From: Salinicoccus sesuvii | GTDB taxonomy: Bacteria > Bacillota > Bacilli > Staphylococcales > Salinicoccaceae | Length of the DNA: 64,000 nucleotides | Assembly: GCF_042648145.1 (NCBI RefSeq) | Contig: NZ_JBHRWV010000009.1 | Coordinates: 1-64,000 of the forward strand | Direction of reading: 5' to 3' | In this document: positions 17,305 through 25,538 of the stretch, in pieces | Position numbering within the stretch: the first letter of the stretch is position 1 | Layout of the letters: every line of letters begins with the position of its first letter | The notes under the pieces: generated by a model | What the model was told of the DNA's origin: nothing | Database searches by the model: none | The model's input: the letters and a program-made list of their open reading frames with translations, nothing else | Program-made: the position numbers and the translations under genes

Positions 17305-18604
17305 ATTTTGTAACGATTTGTTTAATTAAATCTATCTTATTTCGGGTTTCACCAATCGTGTAGTTGTCGATGATCTTCTTTTCTACGTCTGCAACATCTT
17401 CTCTGTTGCTGTGGATAATAGCAATTGTATCACCTGATTGCACTGAATCTCCGACTTTTTTCTCGAGGACCAGACCAACCGCAAGATCAATTTCATCTTC
17501 TTTAGTCTGACGACCTGCACCGAGCATTGCAGATGCAATACCAATTTCCTCAGCAGCAATCGCTTCTACGAAGCCACTTTTATCTGCTTTCACTTCAAAT
17601 TGGTATTGTGCTTGTGGGAGCCTCGACACATCGTCTGCAACGGACGCATCGCCTCCTTGGCTTTCGAGGAACACCTTGAATTTCTCAAGTGCCCGTCCGT
17701 CATCAATGGCATCCTGAAGCTTCTCTTTGGCCTCATCCAATGTTTCTGCTGCACCACCAAGCACCGCCATCTGCGCACCAAGTTCCAGACACAATGCTGT
17801 CAAATCCTCTGGACCTTCGCCCTTGAGTGTGTCAATCGCCTCTTTGACTTCAAGCGCATTACCGATGGCATATCCAAGCGGTTCTGACATGCTTGATATA
17901 ATCGCCATTGTATTACGTCCTACGTTATTTCCAATCGCTACCATTGCTTCTGCCAGTGCAATCGCATCTTCTTCATTCTTCATGAATGCCCCATCGCCTG
18001 TTTTGACATCTAGCACGATGGCATTGGCACCGGCTGCGATTTTCTTACTCATGATTGAGCTTGCGATGAGTGGGATTGAATTGACGGTCGCCGTGACATC
18101 ACGCAGAGCGTAGAGTTTCTTGTCTGCTGGGGTGAGGTTACCGGACTGGCCGATAACCGCAACCTTATTTTGATTCACAAGATCCGTGAATTCTTGTTCA
18201 CTAATCTCAACGTGAAACCCTTCGACTGCTTCAAGTTTATCGATTGTTCCACCTGTATGACCAAGACCCCGACCACTCATCTTGGCGACTGGCACATCAA
18301 GTGCTGCAACCAGTGGCGCGAGTACGAGTGTTGTCGTGTCACCGACACCGCCCGTGGAATGCTTGTCGACTTTTACACCTTCAATTGCCGAAAGATCAAT
18401 TTGATCTCCGGATTCAACCATAGCCATTGTCAGATTTGCACGCTCTTCCTCGGTCATATCATTGAAAAAGATGGCCATAAGTAGGCTTGAAACTTGATAG
18501 TCTGGAATATCTCCTTTTGTGTATCCGGTGATAAAATAGTCGATTTCTGCTTTTGACAACGCTCCACCGTCACGCTTTTTGGCAATAATGTCTGTCATTC
18601 GCAT
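17303..18604 (-). CDS. pdp: pyrimidine-nucleoside phosphorylase
   Basis: A 433-residue enzyme that cleaves uridine, thymidine or deoxyuridine with phosphate for nucleoside salvage. It has the signature KVDKHSTGGVGDTTTL near residues 80-95, SGRGLGHTGGTIDKLE and a C-terminal lipoyl-like domain. The ATG at 18604 (MRMTDIIAKKRDG) follows GGAAAGGAAG and matches the family N-terminus. A GTG at 18622 would overlap the sqdX stop but has no site of its own. It is third in the transcript sqdB-sqdX-pdp; its link to sulfolipid synthesis is probably only positional. Confidence 0.95.
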   Translation of the reverse strand: MRMTDIIAKKRDGGALSKAEIDYFITGYTKGDIPDYQVSSLLMAIFFNDMTEEERANLTMAMVESGDQIDLSAIEGVKVDKHSTGGVGDTTTLVLAPLVAALDVPVAKMSGRGLGHTGGTIDKLEAVEGFHVEISEQEFTDLVNQNKVAVIGQSGNLTPADKKLYALRDVTATVNSIPLIASSIMSKKIAAGANAIVLDVKTGDGAFMKNEEDAIALAEAMVAIGNNVGRNTMAIISSMSEPLGYAIGNALEVKEAIDTLKGEGPEDLTALCLELGAQMAVLGGAAETLDEAKEKLQDAIDDGRALEKFKVFLESQGGDASVADDVSRLPQAQYQFEVKADKSGFVEAIAAEEIGIASAMLGAGRQTKEDEIDLAVGLVLEKKVGDSVQSGDTIAIIHSNREDVADVEKKIIDNYTIGETRNKIDLIKQIVTK

Positions 18605-18621
18605 AGATATCTTCCTTTCCA

Positions 18622-19758
18622 CTACATATTTTTGCTTCCGACAGAATGTCTGTCTCTCGCTTCCATATAGAAATCAATCAACCGCTTTGACGTTTCGTCC
18701 CACGCATAACCCATCGCTGAATTCCGTGCGTTCTGCCGCATCTCTTCAAGTTTCTCCTCATCTTCAAGCACCGACACTGCTTCTAGCATACTTTCTAAGT
18801 TTTCATTCTCAAAAAGCATACCGTTTACGCCATGTTCCACCTGTTCGTTCGTTGGTCCGCTTTTGGCAGCAATTAATGGAAGCCCCGATGCCATCGATTC
18901 CAAAATGACAAGGCCTAGAGTTTCCGATACTGAAGGAAAAATGAATGCATCCCCCGATGCAAATGCTTTGGATAAATCTTCTCCATGAAGGAATCCTGTG
19001 AAAATGGTGTTCGTTCCTTTGAAACGCTTTTCTATATCTGCACGCGCCGGCCCATCACCAACGATTGCTAGACTGATGTCCGGTCGTTTTTCCAGCAGTG
19101 GGAGGAGCTTCGGAATCTCTTTTTCTACTGCAATGCGACCAATGAATACAAGAAGTTTGTTGGAGGGTTTCCCACCTGTCAGACGATTACGCATCTCCTC
19201 ATCTCTATAGTCCGGATGCCGCCCTACGGTATCGACACCCCTTGGTATGACATCAAGTCTTTCAATACCCTCTGCATCGAGCTCTTCACGTATAGCGTTC
19301 GACGTGACCAGGTTGAGATCAGCATTTTTATGGTTACGCTTGATATACCACCACAGCAAGGGTTTTGCCCACTTATATATTTTGTAGTAATCAAGATACT
19401 TAGGCAGATGCGTATGATATGAGGAGATGAGCGGGATATCAAGTTGCTGCGCCGCTTTTACTGCACTTGTCGCTAGGAGCACCGGGTTGACTGCGTGTAC
19501 AACATCGGGCTGGAATTTTTTCAATTCATGATACACTTTACGGGATGGGAAACCCCATTTTCTATACCTGTAAAAAGGGAAAGTGATCGGCTTTATGCCG
19601 ACCACCTTTGCTCCTTTATAATCATATACACCAAGATCTGGGGCAATGACCAGGACTTCATGGCCTTCCCGTATAAAGTAGTCTATTGCATTTGTCAATC
19701 TGGTCACAATGCCATCTGTCGATGGCAGGAATGTCTCGGTGACAATCGCTATCTTCAC
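18622..19758 (-). CDS. sqdX: sulfoquinovosyltransferase, SqdX/SQD2 type (GT4)
   Basis: A 378-residue GT-B fold glycosyltransferase. Against remembered plant SQD2 it shows the same landmarks: SYHTHLPKYLDYYK, a KGVD/RGVD loop, FIGRIAVEKEI, IVGDGPARADIEKRFKG, FTGFLHGEDLSKAFASGD and FPSVSETLGLVILESMASG. SQD2/SqdX moves sulfoquinovose from UDP-sulfoquinovose to diacylglycerol, giving the anionic sulfolipid SQDG at the membrane. The assignment is strengthened by the neighbouring sqdB 15 bases upstream. By sequence alone a GT4 glucosyl- or mannosyltransferase would be the alternative. Confidence 0.87.
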   Translation of the reverse strand: MKIAIVTETFLPSTDGIVTRLTNAIDYFIREGHEVLVIAPDLGVYDYKGAKVVGIKPITFPFYRYRKWGFPSRKVYHELKKFQPDVVHAVNPVLLATSAVKAAQQLDIPLISSYHTHLPKYLDYYKIYKWAKPLLWWYIKRNHKNADLNLVTSNAIREELDAEGIERLDVIPRGVDTVGRHPDYRDEEMRNRLTGGKPSNKLLVFIGRIAVEKEIPKLLPLLEKRPDISLAIVGDGPARADIEKRFKGTNTIFTGFLHGEDLSKAFASGDAFIFPSVSETLGLVILESMASGLPLIAAKSGPTNEQVEHGVNGMLFENENLESMLEAVSVLEDEEKLEEMRQNARNSAMGYAWDETSKRLIDFYMEARDRHSVGSKNM

Positions 19759-19773
19759 ACGGATTACCTCTCT

Positions 19774-20922
19774 TTATTTCCAAGTTACTTTTGGAAGGAC
19801 ATTTTCTACAATGATACGATCTTTATGCTCAAGCGCTTCCTTAAGCATTTCTTTGAGGACATCCTGGGTTAATAGATGCGGTTCAAGCCCTAAGTCGATC
19901 AGGTTTGTATTAACTGCATTATAGTAGTGATCTTCATTTTCGATACGTGGATTTTCAATGCTTTTGATATTCGCTTCAATATCAAGTTCTGCAGCAGCTT
20001 GCTTTGTCTTTTCTGCGAGTTCCTGTACAGAGAAAGACTCTGTAAACTGATTGAAGACCCTGAATTCACCTTGGTCGGCTGGATTCTCAGCAGCGATTTC
20101 CACACAGCGTACCGTATCTTTAATATTCAGGAAGGCACGCGTTTGTCCACCTGAACCGTATACTGTCATATCATGACCAATCGCAGACTGGATGACGAAA
20201 CGGTTTAACGCTGTTCCGAACACACCGTCATAATCTAGACGGTTTGCCAGCACAGGATCTTTCTTAGTTTCTTCAGTATTCAAACCATAGACAACGCCTT
20301 GGTTCAGGTCTGTCGCACGAATGCCCCAGATTTTGCAAGCAAACATGATATTATGTGTATCGTGTACTTTGGTGAGGTGATAGAAGGAACCAGGTTGTTT
20401 CGGGAATGGTAGCGTGTCTTTTCTTCCTTTATGTTCAATTTCAATATAACCTTCTTCAATGTCGATATTCGGCTGGCCATACTCACCCATCGTACCGAGC
20501 TTAATTAGGTGGCAATCCGGTTCAAATTCCTTGATTGCGTAGAGTACATTTAGGTTGCCGAGCACGTTGTTCTGCTGCGTATACACCGCATGTTCACGGT
20601 CGATCATGGAGTACGGTGCTGAGCGCTGTTCTGCAAAATGTACGAATGCTTCAGGACGCTCATTCTTGAAGACAAGGCTCAGAAAATCATAGTGGTTCAA
20701 ATCGCCTTCGTAGACTTTGATCTCTTTTCCAGTGAGTTCTTTCCATTTATCTACGCGTTCTTGTAGAGAGGCGATTGGTGTAACGGAATTGGAATGCAAT
20801 TCCTCATCAATTTTACGTCTTACCAAGTTATCAACAATCGTCACTTCGTGACCTTTCTCGGAAAGATATAGGGCTGTCGGCCATCCACAAAAGCCGTCCC
20901 CTCCTGCTACTATAATTCTCAT
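19774..20922 (-). CDS. sqdB: UDP-sulfoquinovose synthase
   Basis: A 382-residue extended short-chain dehydrogenase that converts UDP-glucose and sulfite into UDP-sulfoquinovose. The match to remembered plant SQD1 is extensive: GGDGFCGW NAD loop (7-14), AEQRSAPYSMID, LGTMGEYG with Thr144, FYHLTKVHD with Tyr181 and Lys185, ATDLNQGVVYG, FGTALNRF, VYGSGGQTRAFLNI and GEFRVFNQFTE. The ATG at 20922 has GCGGAGG at ideal distance. With sqdX it makes a complete sulfolipid pathway, unusual for this bacterial group. A promoter with an operator-like palindrome lies upstream. Confidence 0.96.
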   Translation of the reverse strand: MRIIVAGGDGFCGWPTALYLSEKGHEVTIVDNLVRRKIDEELHSNSVTPIASLQERVDKWKELTGKEIKVYEGDLNHYDFLSLVFKNERPEAFVHFAEQRSAPYSMIDREHAVYTQQNNVLGNLNVLYAIKEFEPDCHLIKLGTMGEYGQPNIDIEEGYIEIEHKGRKDTLPFPKQPGSFYHLTKVHDTHNIMFACKIWGIRATDLNQGVVYGLNTEETKKDPVLANRLDYDGVFGTALNRFVIQSAIGHDMTVYGSGGQTRAFLNIKDTVRCVEIAAENPADQGEFRVFNQFTESFSVQELAEKTKQAAAELDIEANIKSIENPRIENEDHYYNAVNTNLIDLGLEPHLLTQDVLKEMLKEALEHKDRIIVENVLPKVTWK

Positions 20923-20963
20923 ATGAAAATCCTCCGCTTCAAGTGTTATTTGCAATATTCACA

Positions 20964-20980
20964 GTATACGGCGAGTATAC
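20964..20980. promoter_or_regulatory. operator-like inverted repeat at the sqdB start site
   Basis: GTATAC is repeated twice with a 5-base spacer (GTATAC-GGCGA-GTATAC), giving a symmetric 17-base site. It lies right where transcription from the sqdB promoter would begin. The binding protein is unknown. Confidence 0.45.
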
Positions 20981-20987
20981 AATAACC

Positions 20988-21016
20988 ATTATAGAGATAA
21001 ATATATGCAGGGACAA
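20988..21016 (-). promoter_or_regulatory. sqdB operon promoter
   Basis: On the minus strand TTGTCC (21011-21016) and TATAAT (20988-20993) are separated by 17 bases. The predicted start is near 20981, giving a 5' leader of about 60 bases before the sqdB ATG. Confidence 0.65.
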
Positions 21017-21112
21017 ATTTTTATCGGCGGATTTCTCAAATTAAAGAATAATCGAAAATTTTACTCATGCAATGCTTATTCTCACCTTCAGAATCAGCTC
21101 TAATCCACCTTA

Positions 21113-21433
21113 TCATTTAGATGTTGTTGTCCACTCTTTACTGTTACGGTATCGCTTTACGTGTGCATATATGTTATCCCCTGCATAGTCTTCGTTCGTA
21201 TATATTGTAATATCAAAGTATTTACCATGGGATGAAAATGCTTCGTTGAGATAGACATCTTTAAGATGCTCGAAAAGGTTCTTCATCCCTTCCATATCGA
21301 GGCTTGGGTATTCCCTAAGCACTCGCTTGTGAAGTTGTCCATTCTGCTCTGTAACTTCTTGGACAACAATTACGAATGTCTCGTCCTCCTTGATAACATG
21401 ATCAAAAATGTTCGTTTGTCCGTAGTCCCGCAT
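21113..21433 (-). CDS. hypothetical protein downstream of kynA
   Basis: A 106-residue acidic soluble protein that I do not recognise. It has no signal peptide or membrane helix and a mix of predicted strands and helices. AGAGGTGG stands before the ATG. It starts 17 bases after the kynA stop on the same strand, so it is almost certainly the fourth gene of the kynUBA transcript. No catalytic motif is visible. It might assist tryptophan breakdown, but that is only positional inference. Confidence 0.7.
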   Translation of the reverse strand: MRDYGQTNIFDHVIKEDETFVIVVQEVTEQNGQLHKRVLREYPSLDMEGMKNLFEHLKDVYLNEAFSSHGKYFDITIYTNEDYAGDNIYAHVKRYRNSKEWTTTSK

Positions 21434-21449
21434 ACTGCCACCTCTTTCT

Positions 21450-22292
21450 TTAAAGTTCGGATCTCAATTCCCAGAGTTCTGCGAAAAAGTAATCGTCAAT
21501 GACACGCCTTAAATAATCAACGCCTGAGCTGCCACCGGTGCCTTTCTTAAAACCGATGATGCGCTGGACGGTCTTCATATGTCTAAAGCGCCACTGACTG
21601 TACAAGTCTTCCACATCAACCAGTTTCTCGAGCATTTCATATAATTCAAAATACTGGTCGGTGTTCAGGTATATCTGTTTGAACGCTTCCTTGACTGACG
21701 GGTGCGGTACATACGTTTCAGTCACTTCACGCTGCAGCACAGCGTCGTCAACTTCAAACCCTGCGCGGACGACTGCACGGATGGCTTCGTCGTAGATGCT
21801 CGGTTTCATCAGTTGTGACTTGAGCTGCTCATAGACCACCGAATCTTTTTCATAAATTTTGAGCGCATGTGTCGTCTTGTAGCCGAGACTGAATTCCATC
21901 ATACGGTTTTGATAGGACTGGAACCCTGAAGCATTGCCGAGGCTGTCACGGAACTTCAGATAGTCACTCGGCGTCATAGTCGACAATACATCCCAAGCCG
22001 AAATAATCTGCCTTTGAATATTGGTCACTCTCGCCAGCTTCTTGAAGGCCATCCTGAAATCATCGACCTTTATATCCTCGATTGCAGAATTGATTTCGTG
22101 AATGATCAATTTCATCCATAGCTCGGAAACTTGATGGATGATGATGAACAACGTCTCATCGTGCTCATCAGTCAATGCATTCTGTGAGAAAAGAATACGG
22201 TCGAGACTGAGGTACTCGCCATACGTCATATCCTTTAAAAAATCTGTTTTTACATCTTCTCCTTCTAATGTGTGGTCCTGATAGTTGCTCAT
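21450..22292 (-). CDS. kynA: tryptophan 2,3-dioxygenase
   Basis: A 280-residue haem dioxygenase opening the indole ring of L-tryptophan to N-formylkynurenine. Family landmarks are LFIIIHQVSELWMKLIIHEI with the active-site His, FRDSLGNASGFQS, RFRHMKTVQRIIG with the haem-ligand His, and GTGGSSGVDYLRR near the C-terminus. Length is usual for bacterial TDO. It has its own AAAGGAGG site. It is third in kynU-kynB-kynA, a complete route from tryptophan to anthranilate. Confidence 0.96.
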   Translation of the reverse strand: MSNYQDHTLEGEDVKTDFLKDMTYGEYLSLDRILFSQNALTDEHDETLFIIIHQVSELWMKLIIHEINSAIEDIKVDDFRMAFKKLARVTNIQRQIISAWDVLSTMTPSDYLKFRDSLGNASGFQSYQNRMMEFSLGYKTTHALKIYEKDSVVYEQLKSQLMKPSIYDEAIRAVVRAGFEVDDAVLQREVTETYVPHPSVKEAFKQIYLNTDQYFELYEMLEKLVDVEDLYSQWRFRHMKTVQRIIGFKKGTGGSSGVDYLRRVIDDYFFAELWELRSEL

Positions 22293-22916
22293 TTAAACTC
22301 CTCCTTTGGAACGTAGTGCCGCACGTACAGGCGAACCGTCGCCACCTTTTATCTTCAAAGGCATGGCGATAAAGTCATAATAGCCCGGAGTAATCTCATC
22401 CAGCACTGTGTTTTCGATGATCATTATATCCCTTTCATGCAGCAGGTGATGGATATCGAGTGTCTTCGAATCAATTGGATCCACAGAAGCAACGTCGATG
22501 CCAAAGAGTTTGATCCCACTGCGTGCAATATGTTCCACCGCCCGCTTTTCAAGGACAGGAACTTGAGCTGGGAAAAGCGTACGCTCAGTATGGTCTTTTG
22601 TCTTTATTAGTAGGATTGTTCCTTTAAGTTGAAATTCTTCCAACGCTTCCAATGTAATCGTGTGCTCAGCCGTTATTTCAACAACCGTTGCTTCACCTAT
22701 ATAGCGGTTGATATCCAACTGCTCCACCGTGATGCCGGCATCATCAAAATGAAAAGGCGCATCGATATGCGTACCGATATGCGTACTCGTTTCAATCCTG
22801 CCAATATTGACTGAGCCACTCTGTTCTTTCGATACTGTGCGCTCGTAGGTAAATGGAGTATCTTCAGGCCAATGGGCAATATTTTCATCAAGCATCTGTG
22901 TAATATCCTGCCACAT
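22293..22916 (-). CDS. kynB: kynurenine formamidase (arylformamidase)
   Basis: A 207-residue metal-dependent hydrolase of the KynB cyclase-like family, cleaving N-formylkynurenine to kynurenine and formate. The signature STHIGTHIDAPFHF with its His/Asp zinc ligands is near residues 45-60, and KLFGIDVASVDP follows. I start it at the ATG at 22916, whose A is shared with the kynU stop (TGATG), rather than the TTG one codon earlier. Translational coupling with kynU is likely. Confidence 0.95.
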   Translation of the reverse strand: MWQDITQMLDENIAHWPEDTPFTYERTVSKEQSGSVNIGRIETSTHIGTHIDAPFHFDDAGITVEQLDINRYIGEATVVEITAEHTITLEALEEFQLKGTILLIKTKDHTERTLFPAQVPVLEKRAVEHIARSGIKLFGIDVASVDPIDSKTLDIHHLLHERDIMIIENTVLDEITPGYYDFIAMPLKIKGGDGSPVRAALRSKGGV

Positions 22917-24181
22917 CAAGCAATCACTCCCCGTCTGTTCTCGTATGCCTCGTAAAGGCGGTTATCCATGATTTCCTTTAGTATCGCCACAGTATGATAG
23001 ACATCTTCGAATGAATTGTACAATGCCACCGGTGCAATTCTAACATAGCTTGGTGCACGGAAATCCGGAATCACACCTTTTGATTTCAACGCTGCATTAA
23101 TACCGGCCGCTTGTGGATGCCCAATTAGTATATGACCGCCACGATGCTCAGGTTCCCTCGGTGTTACAACCTCTATGTCATAATCCTCAAGCACTGCATC
23201 GATCATAGTCATCATAAAATCAGTAAGTTCGAGCGACTTCTTGCGTATGTTCTCCATACCAGCTTCCTGGAACATTTCCAAGGTACCAAGGAGCGGTGCC
23301 ATTGAGAAGATATGCGGGGTCCCAACCTGATATTGACTGATATCAGGCGCCTGATCGAAAGTGTGCCCCATATCAAACTGCGTCTCTTTATTGTTACCGA
23401 ACCAGCCTTTCAGACTTACTCCAACGTCGTGGTGTTTCTCGTGGATATACAATCCGCCAACAGAACCCGGTCCGCCGTTTAGATGCTTGTATGTACACCA
23501 CATTGCGAAATCCACATCCCACTCCTTGAGCTGATGCGGCACTGAACCGATGGAATGACATAGATCAAAACCAATCAGGATCCCTTTTTCATGTGCCTTT
23601 TCTGTCAGTTTCTCCATCTCCAATACCTGTCCACTGCGATAGAGCACAGAGGGTAATAGTATCATCGCAACACTCTCATCCATGTGCTCAATGATCGTAT
23701 CAGTAGAGAGAGTATGCCCATCGTGGGACGGTACTTTGACCATCCCATCCGGATAGCCGTAATCATCCAGAATCGATTGTACTGCATAGATATCGGATGG
23801 AAAGTTAAGATCGTCTACCAGAATCTTATGTCTCTCATCCGTCGGCTGATAGAGCGTTCGGACAGTCTGATGGATGTTTATGGTCGTCGAGTTTGTCGCC
23901 AATACTTCATGACGCTCTGCACCGATTATTTGCGCCATCATTTCCCCAATTTTTTCACTCATATAGAACCAAGGACGGTCGCCACGCGTCCATCCATCTA
24001 TGCCATGCTGCTTCCAATCCTCCATGACATCGAGCAGACTCTGTTCTGCAGGTCTGCTCATCAACCCAAGGGAATTCCCGTCCATGTAATGGACAGCCTC
24101 TCCCAAATAGAATTCTTTTTTATACTTGGCAAGTGCATCCTGTGCATCTTTCTTCTGTGCCAGTTCCAACCATTCTTTCAT
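22916..24181 (-). CDS. kynU: kynureninase
   Basis: A 421-residue PLP enzyme of fold type I that cleaves kynurenine to anthranilate and alanine. Visible landmarks are MDGNSLGLM at the N-terminus, FDLCHSIGSVPHQL with the PLP-pyridine Asp, and WCTYKHLNGGPGSVG with the Schiff-base Lys. GGAGGCAC precedes the ATG, and TATAAT on the minus strand (about 24223-24228) is a likely -10. As first gene of kynUBA it lets the cell use tryptophan as a carbon and nitrogen source or supply anthranilate. No trp or anthranilate-degrading genes are nearby. Confidence 0.96.
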   Translation of the reverse strand: MKEWLELAQKKDAQDALAKYKKEFYLGEAVHYMDGNSLGLMSRPAEQSLLDVMEDWKQHGIDGWTRGDRPWFYMSEKIGEMMAQIIGAERHEVLATNSTTINIHQTVRTLYQPTDERHKILVDDLNFPSDIYAVQSILDDYGYPDGMVKVPSHDGHTLSTDTIIEHMDESVAMILLPSVLYRSGQVLEMEKLTEKAHEKGILIGFDLCHSIGSVPHQLKEWDVDFAMWCTYKHLNGGPGSVGGLYIHEKHHDVGVSLKGWFGNNKETQFDMGHTFDQAPDISQYQVGTPHIFSMAPLLGTLEMFQEAGMENIRKKSLELTDFMMTMIDAVLEDYDIEVVTPREPEHRGGHILIGHPQAAGINAALKSKGVIPDFRAPSYVRIAPVALYNSFEDVYHTVAILKEIMDNRLYEAYENRRGVIA

Positions 24182-24322
24182 ATTAGTGCCTCCTTATCTA
24201 TACTGCATAATTTTGATTTCATTATACAATGATTCTAACACAAGAAAAGCGTCATCAGTGTCTGAGGAATGTGTATTTGCTACAATGAGATCATAAGTAT
24301 TATCAAAAAGGGAGAGAAAAAC

Positions 24323-25045
24323 ATGCAGAAAATCAGAGGAAAGTACGCTGTCATTACCGGAGGCACGAAAGGTATCGGACTGGCTACCGCTCACGCACTG
24401 GCAGCAGAAGGTGTCAATGTCGCAGTCATCGGACGGAATGCAGAGACACTTAAAGAAGCAGTTATAGAGCTTCAAAAACACGACGTGGAAGTCGTTGGAT
24501 TGAATGGAGACGTTTCAACTAAAGAAGACGTCGACCGTATGATCAATGAATTGGATGAGCCATTTGAACGCATCGATATACTGATCAACAACGCAGGTAT
24601 CATGAACCCCACTTCTTTCCTAGATAGTTCCGAAGCAGACTTGCGCGAGATGATGGATATCAACGTCTTCGGGATCTATCACATGATGCATGCCGTACTT
24701 CCATTGATGAAGGGTCAAGGGCAAGGGGATGTCATCAATATTTCATCTATGTCAGGACTAAAAGGTGGGCCGAACAGTTCGCTCTATTCTGCAACGAAAT
24801 TTGCAGTCATCGGTATGACTGAGGGGGTCATGCAAGAAATGCGCCAGCACAACATCAGAGTGTCGTACCTGACACCATCAGCTGTACTAACGGATCTTAT
24901 TGGTGAGACGGGACTTAAAAAGGAAACCATGACACATGCAGAAGACATTGCTGATATCATCGTCAGCCAACTCAAACTGAACCCGAGAACTTTCATCAAG
25001 ACCAGTCAGATGTGGGCTACCAATCCGATAAAAGAAGACAATTAG
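24323..25045 (+). CDS. short-chain dehydrogenase/reductase, FabG-like
   Basis: A 240-residue classical SDR. It has the cofactor motif GGTKGIG near residue 13, NNAGI, and the catalytic Ser-Tyr-Lys set in NISSMSGLKGGPNSSLYSATK. An NADP-type carbonyl reduction is likely, substrate unknown. I start at the ATG at 24323 behind GGGAG; a longer frame from 24269 lacks a site. An extended -10 (TGCTACAAT) lies near 24280. It diverges from kynU and is followed after 24 bases by the hemerythrin-like gene. Confidence 0.88.
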   Translation: MQKIRGKYAVITGGTKGIGLATAHALAAEGVNVAVIGRNAETLKEAVIELQKHDVEVVGLNGDVSTKEDVDRMINELDEPFERIDILINNAGIMNPTSFLDSSEADLREMMDINVFGIYHMMHAVLPLMKGQGQGDVINISSMSGLKGGPNSSLYSATKFAVIGMTEGVMQEMRQHNIRVSYLTPSAVLTDLIGETGLKKETMTHAEDIADIIVSQLKLNPRTFIKTSQMWATNPIKEDN

Positions 25046-25069
25046 AGAATAAATTCCGGAGGCGATAAA

Positions 25070-25495
25070 ATGGCAGGACCAGCACTCAGACAACTCCATG
25101 CCCACCGAGCCATCCACGACGCAAGCCTGGGAGGTGCAGAGGACCACGTTGCCGATATGAAAACTCTATTGAATAAGCAAGAACATGAAGCACTCGCTCT
25201 AGAGATGCAGTCATTTATCGAATATGTGGAACAGCGTATTCTTACACATGCCGAGAGCGAAGAAGAGGAAAACGGACTTTATCAGGAAGCTGTGGATAAA
25301 AAGCCCGCGCTCCATGACAAAGTCCAGCAGCTGACGCGAGATCATGATTTGATGCGTACAATGATTGAACGAATGAAATCCGAACTGTCCAAGGAAGCAG
25401 TCGATTTTCAAAAACTTATCGATTATTCCGTCTCCATCATCATTGTGGATGAAATTCACTCAAGAGACGAAGAGCAGTTTCTCCTAGAAGATTAA
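25070..25495 (+). CDS. hemerythrin-like HHE-domain protein
   Basis: A 141-residue all-helical protein with the His/Glu pattern of a hemerythrin HHE di-iron site: RAIHDASLGGAEDHV, ILTHAESEEEE, LTRDHDLMRTMIE and EIHSRDEEQ. Such proteins bind oxygen or nitric oxide or act in iron and redox stress; the role here is not decidable. GGAGGCG precedes the ATG and the spacing to the upstream SDR gene is 24 bases. The final codons lie inside a perfect 54-base palindrome shared with glgP. Confidence 0.78.
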   Translation: MAGPALRQLHAHRAIHDASLGGAEDHVADMKTLLNKQEHEALALEMQSFIEYVEQRILTHAESEEEENGLYQEAVDKKPALHDKVQQLTRDHDLMRTMIERMKSELSKEAVDFQKLIDYSVSIIIVDEIHSRDEEQFLLED

Positions 25496-25538
25496 AATGG
25501 CTTGACCGCAATTGCGGTCAAGCCATTTTAATCTTCTA
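25485..25538. terminator. 54-base perfect palindrome, bidirectional terminator spanning both stop codons
   Basis: From 25485 to 25538 the sequence is its own reverse complement, with 27-base arms and no loop, centred on CGCAATTGCG. The hemerythrin-like stop (25493-25495) and the glgP stop (25536-25538) are both inside it. A/T-rich parts flank the G/C core on each side, so it should terminate both convergent transcripts. Confidence 0.85.
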
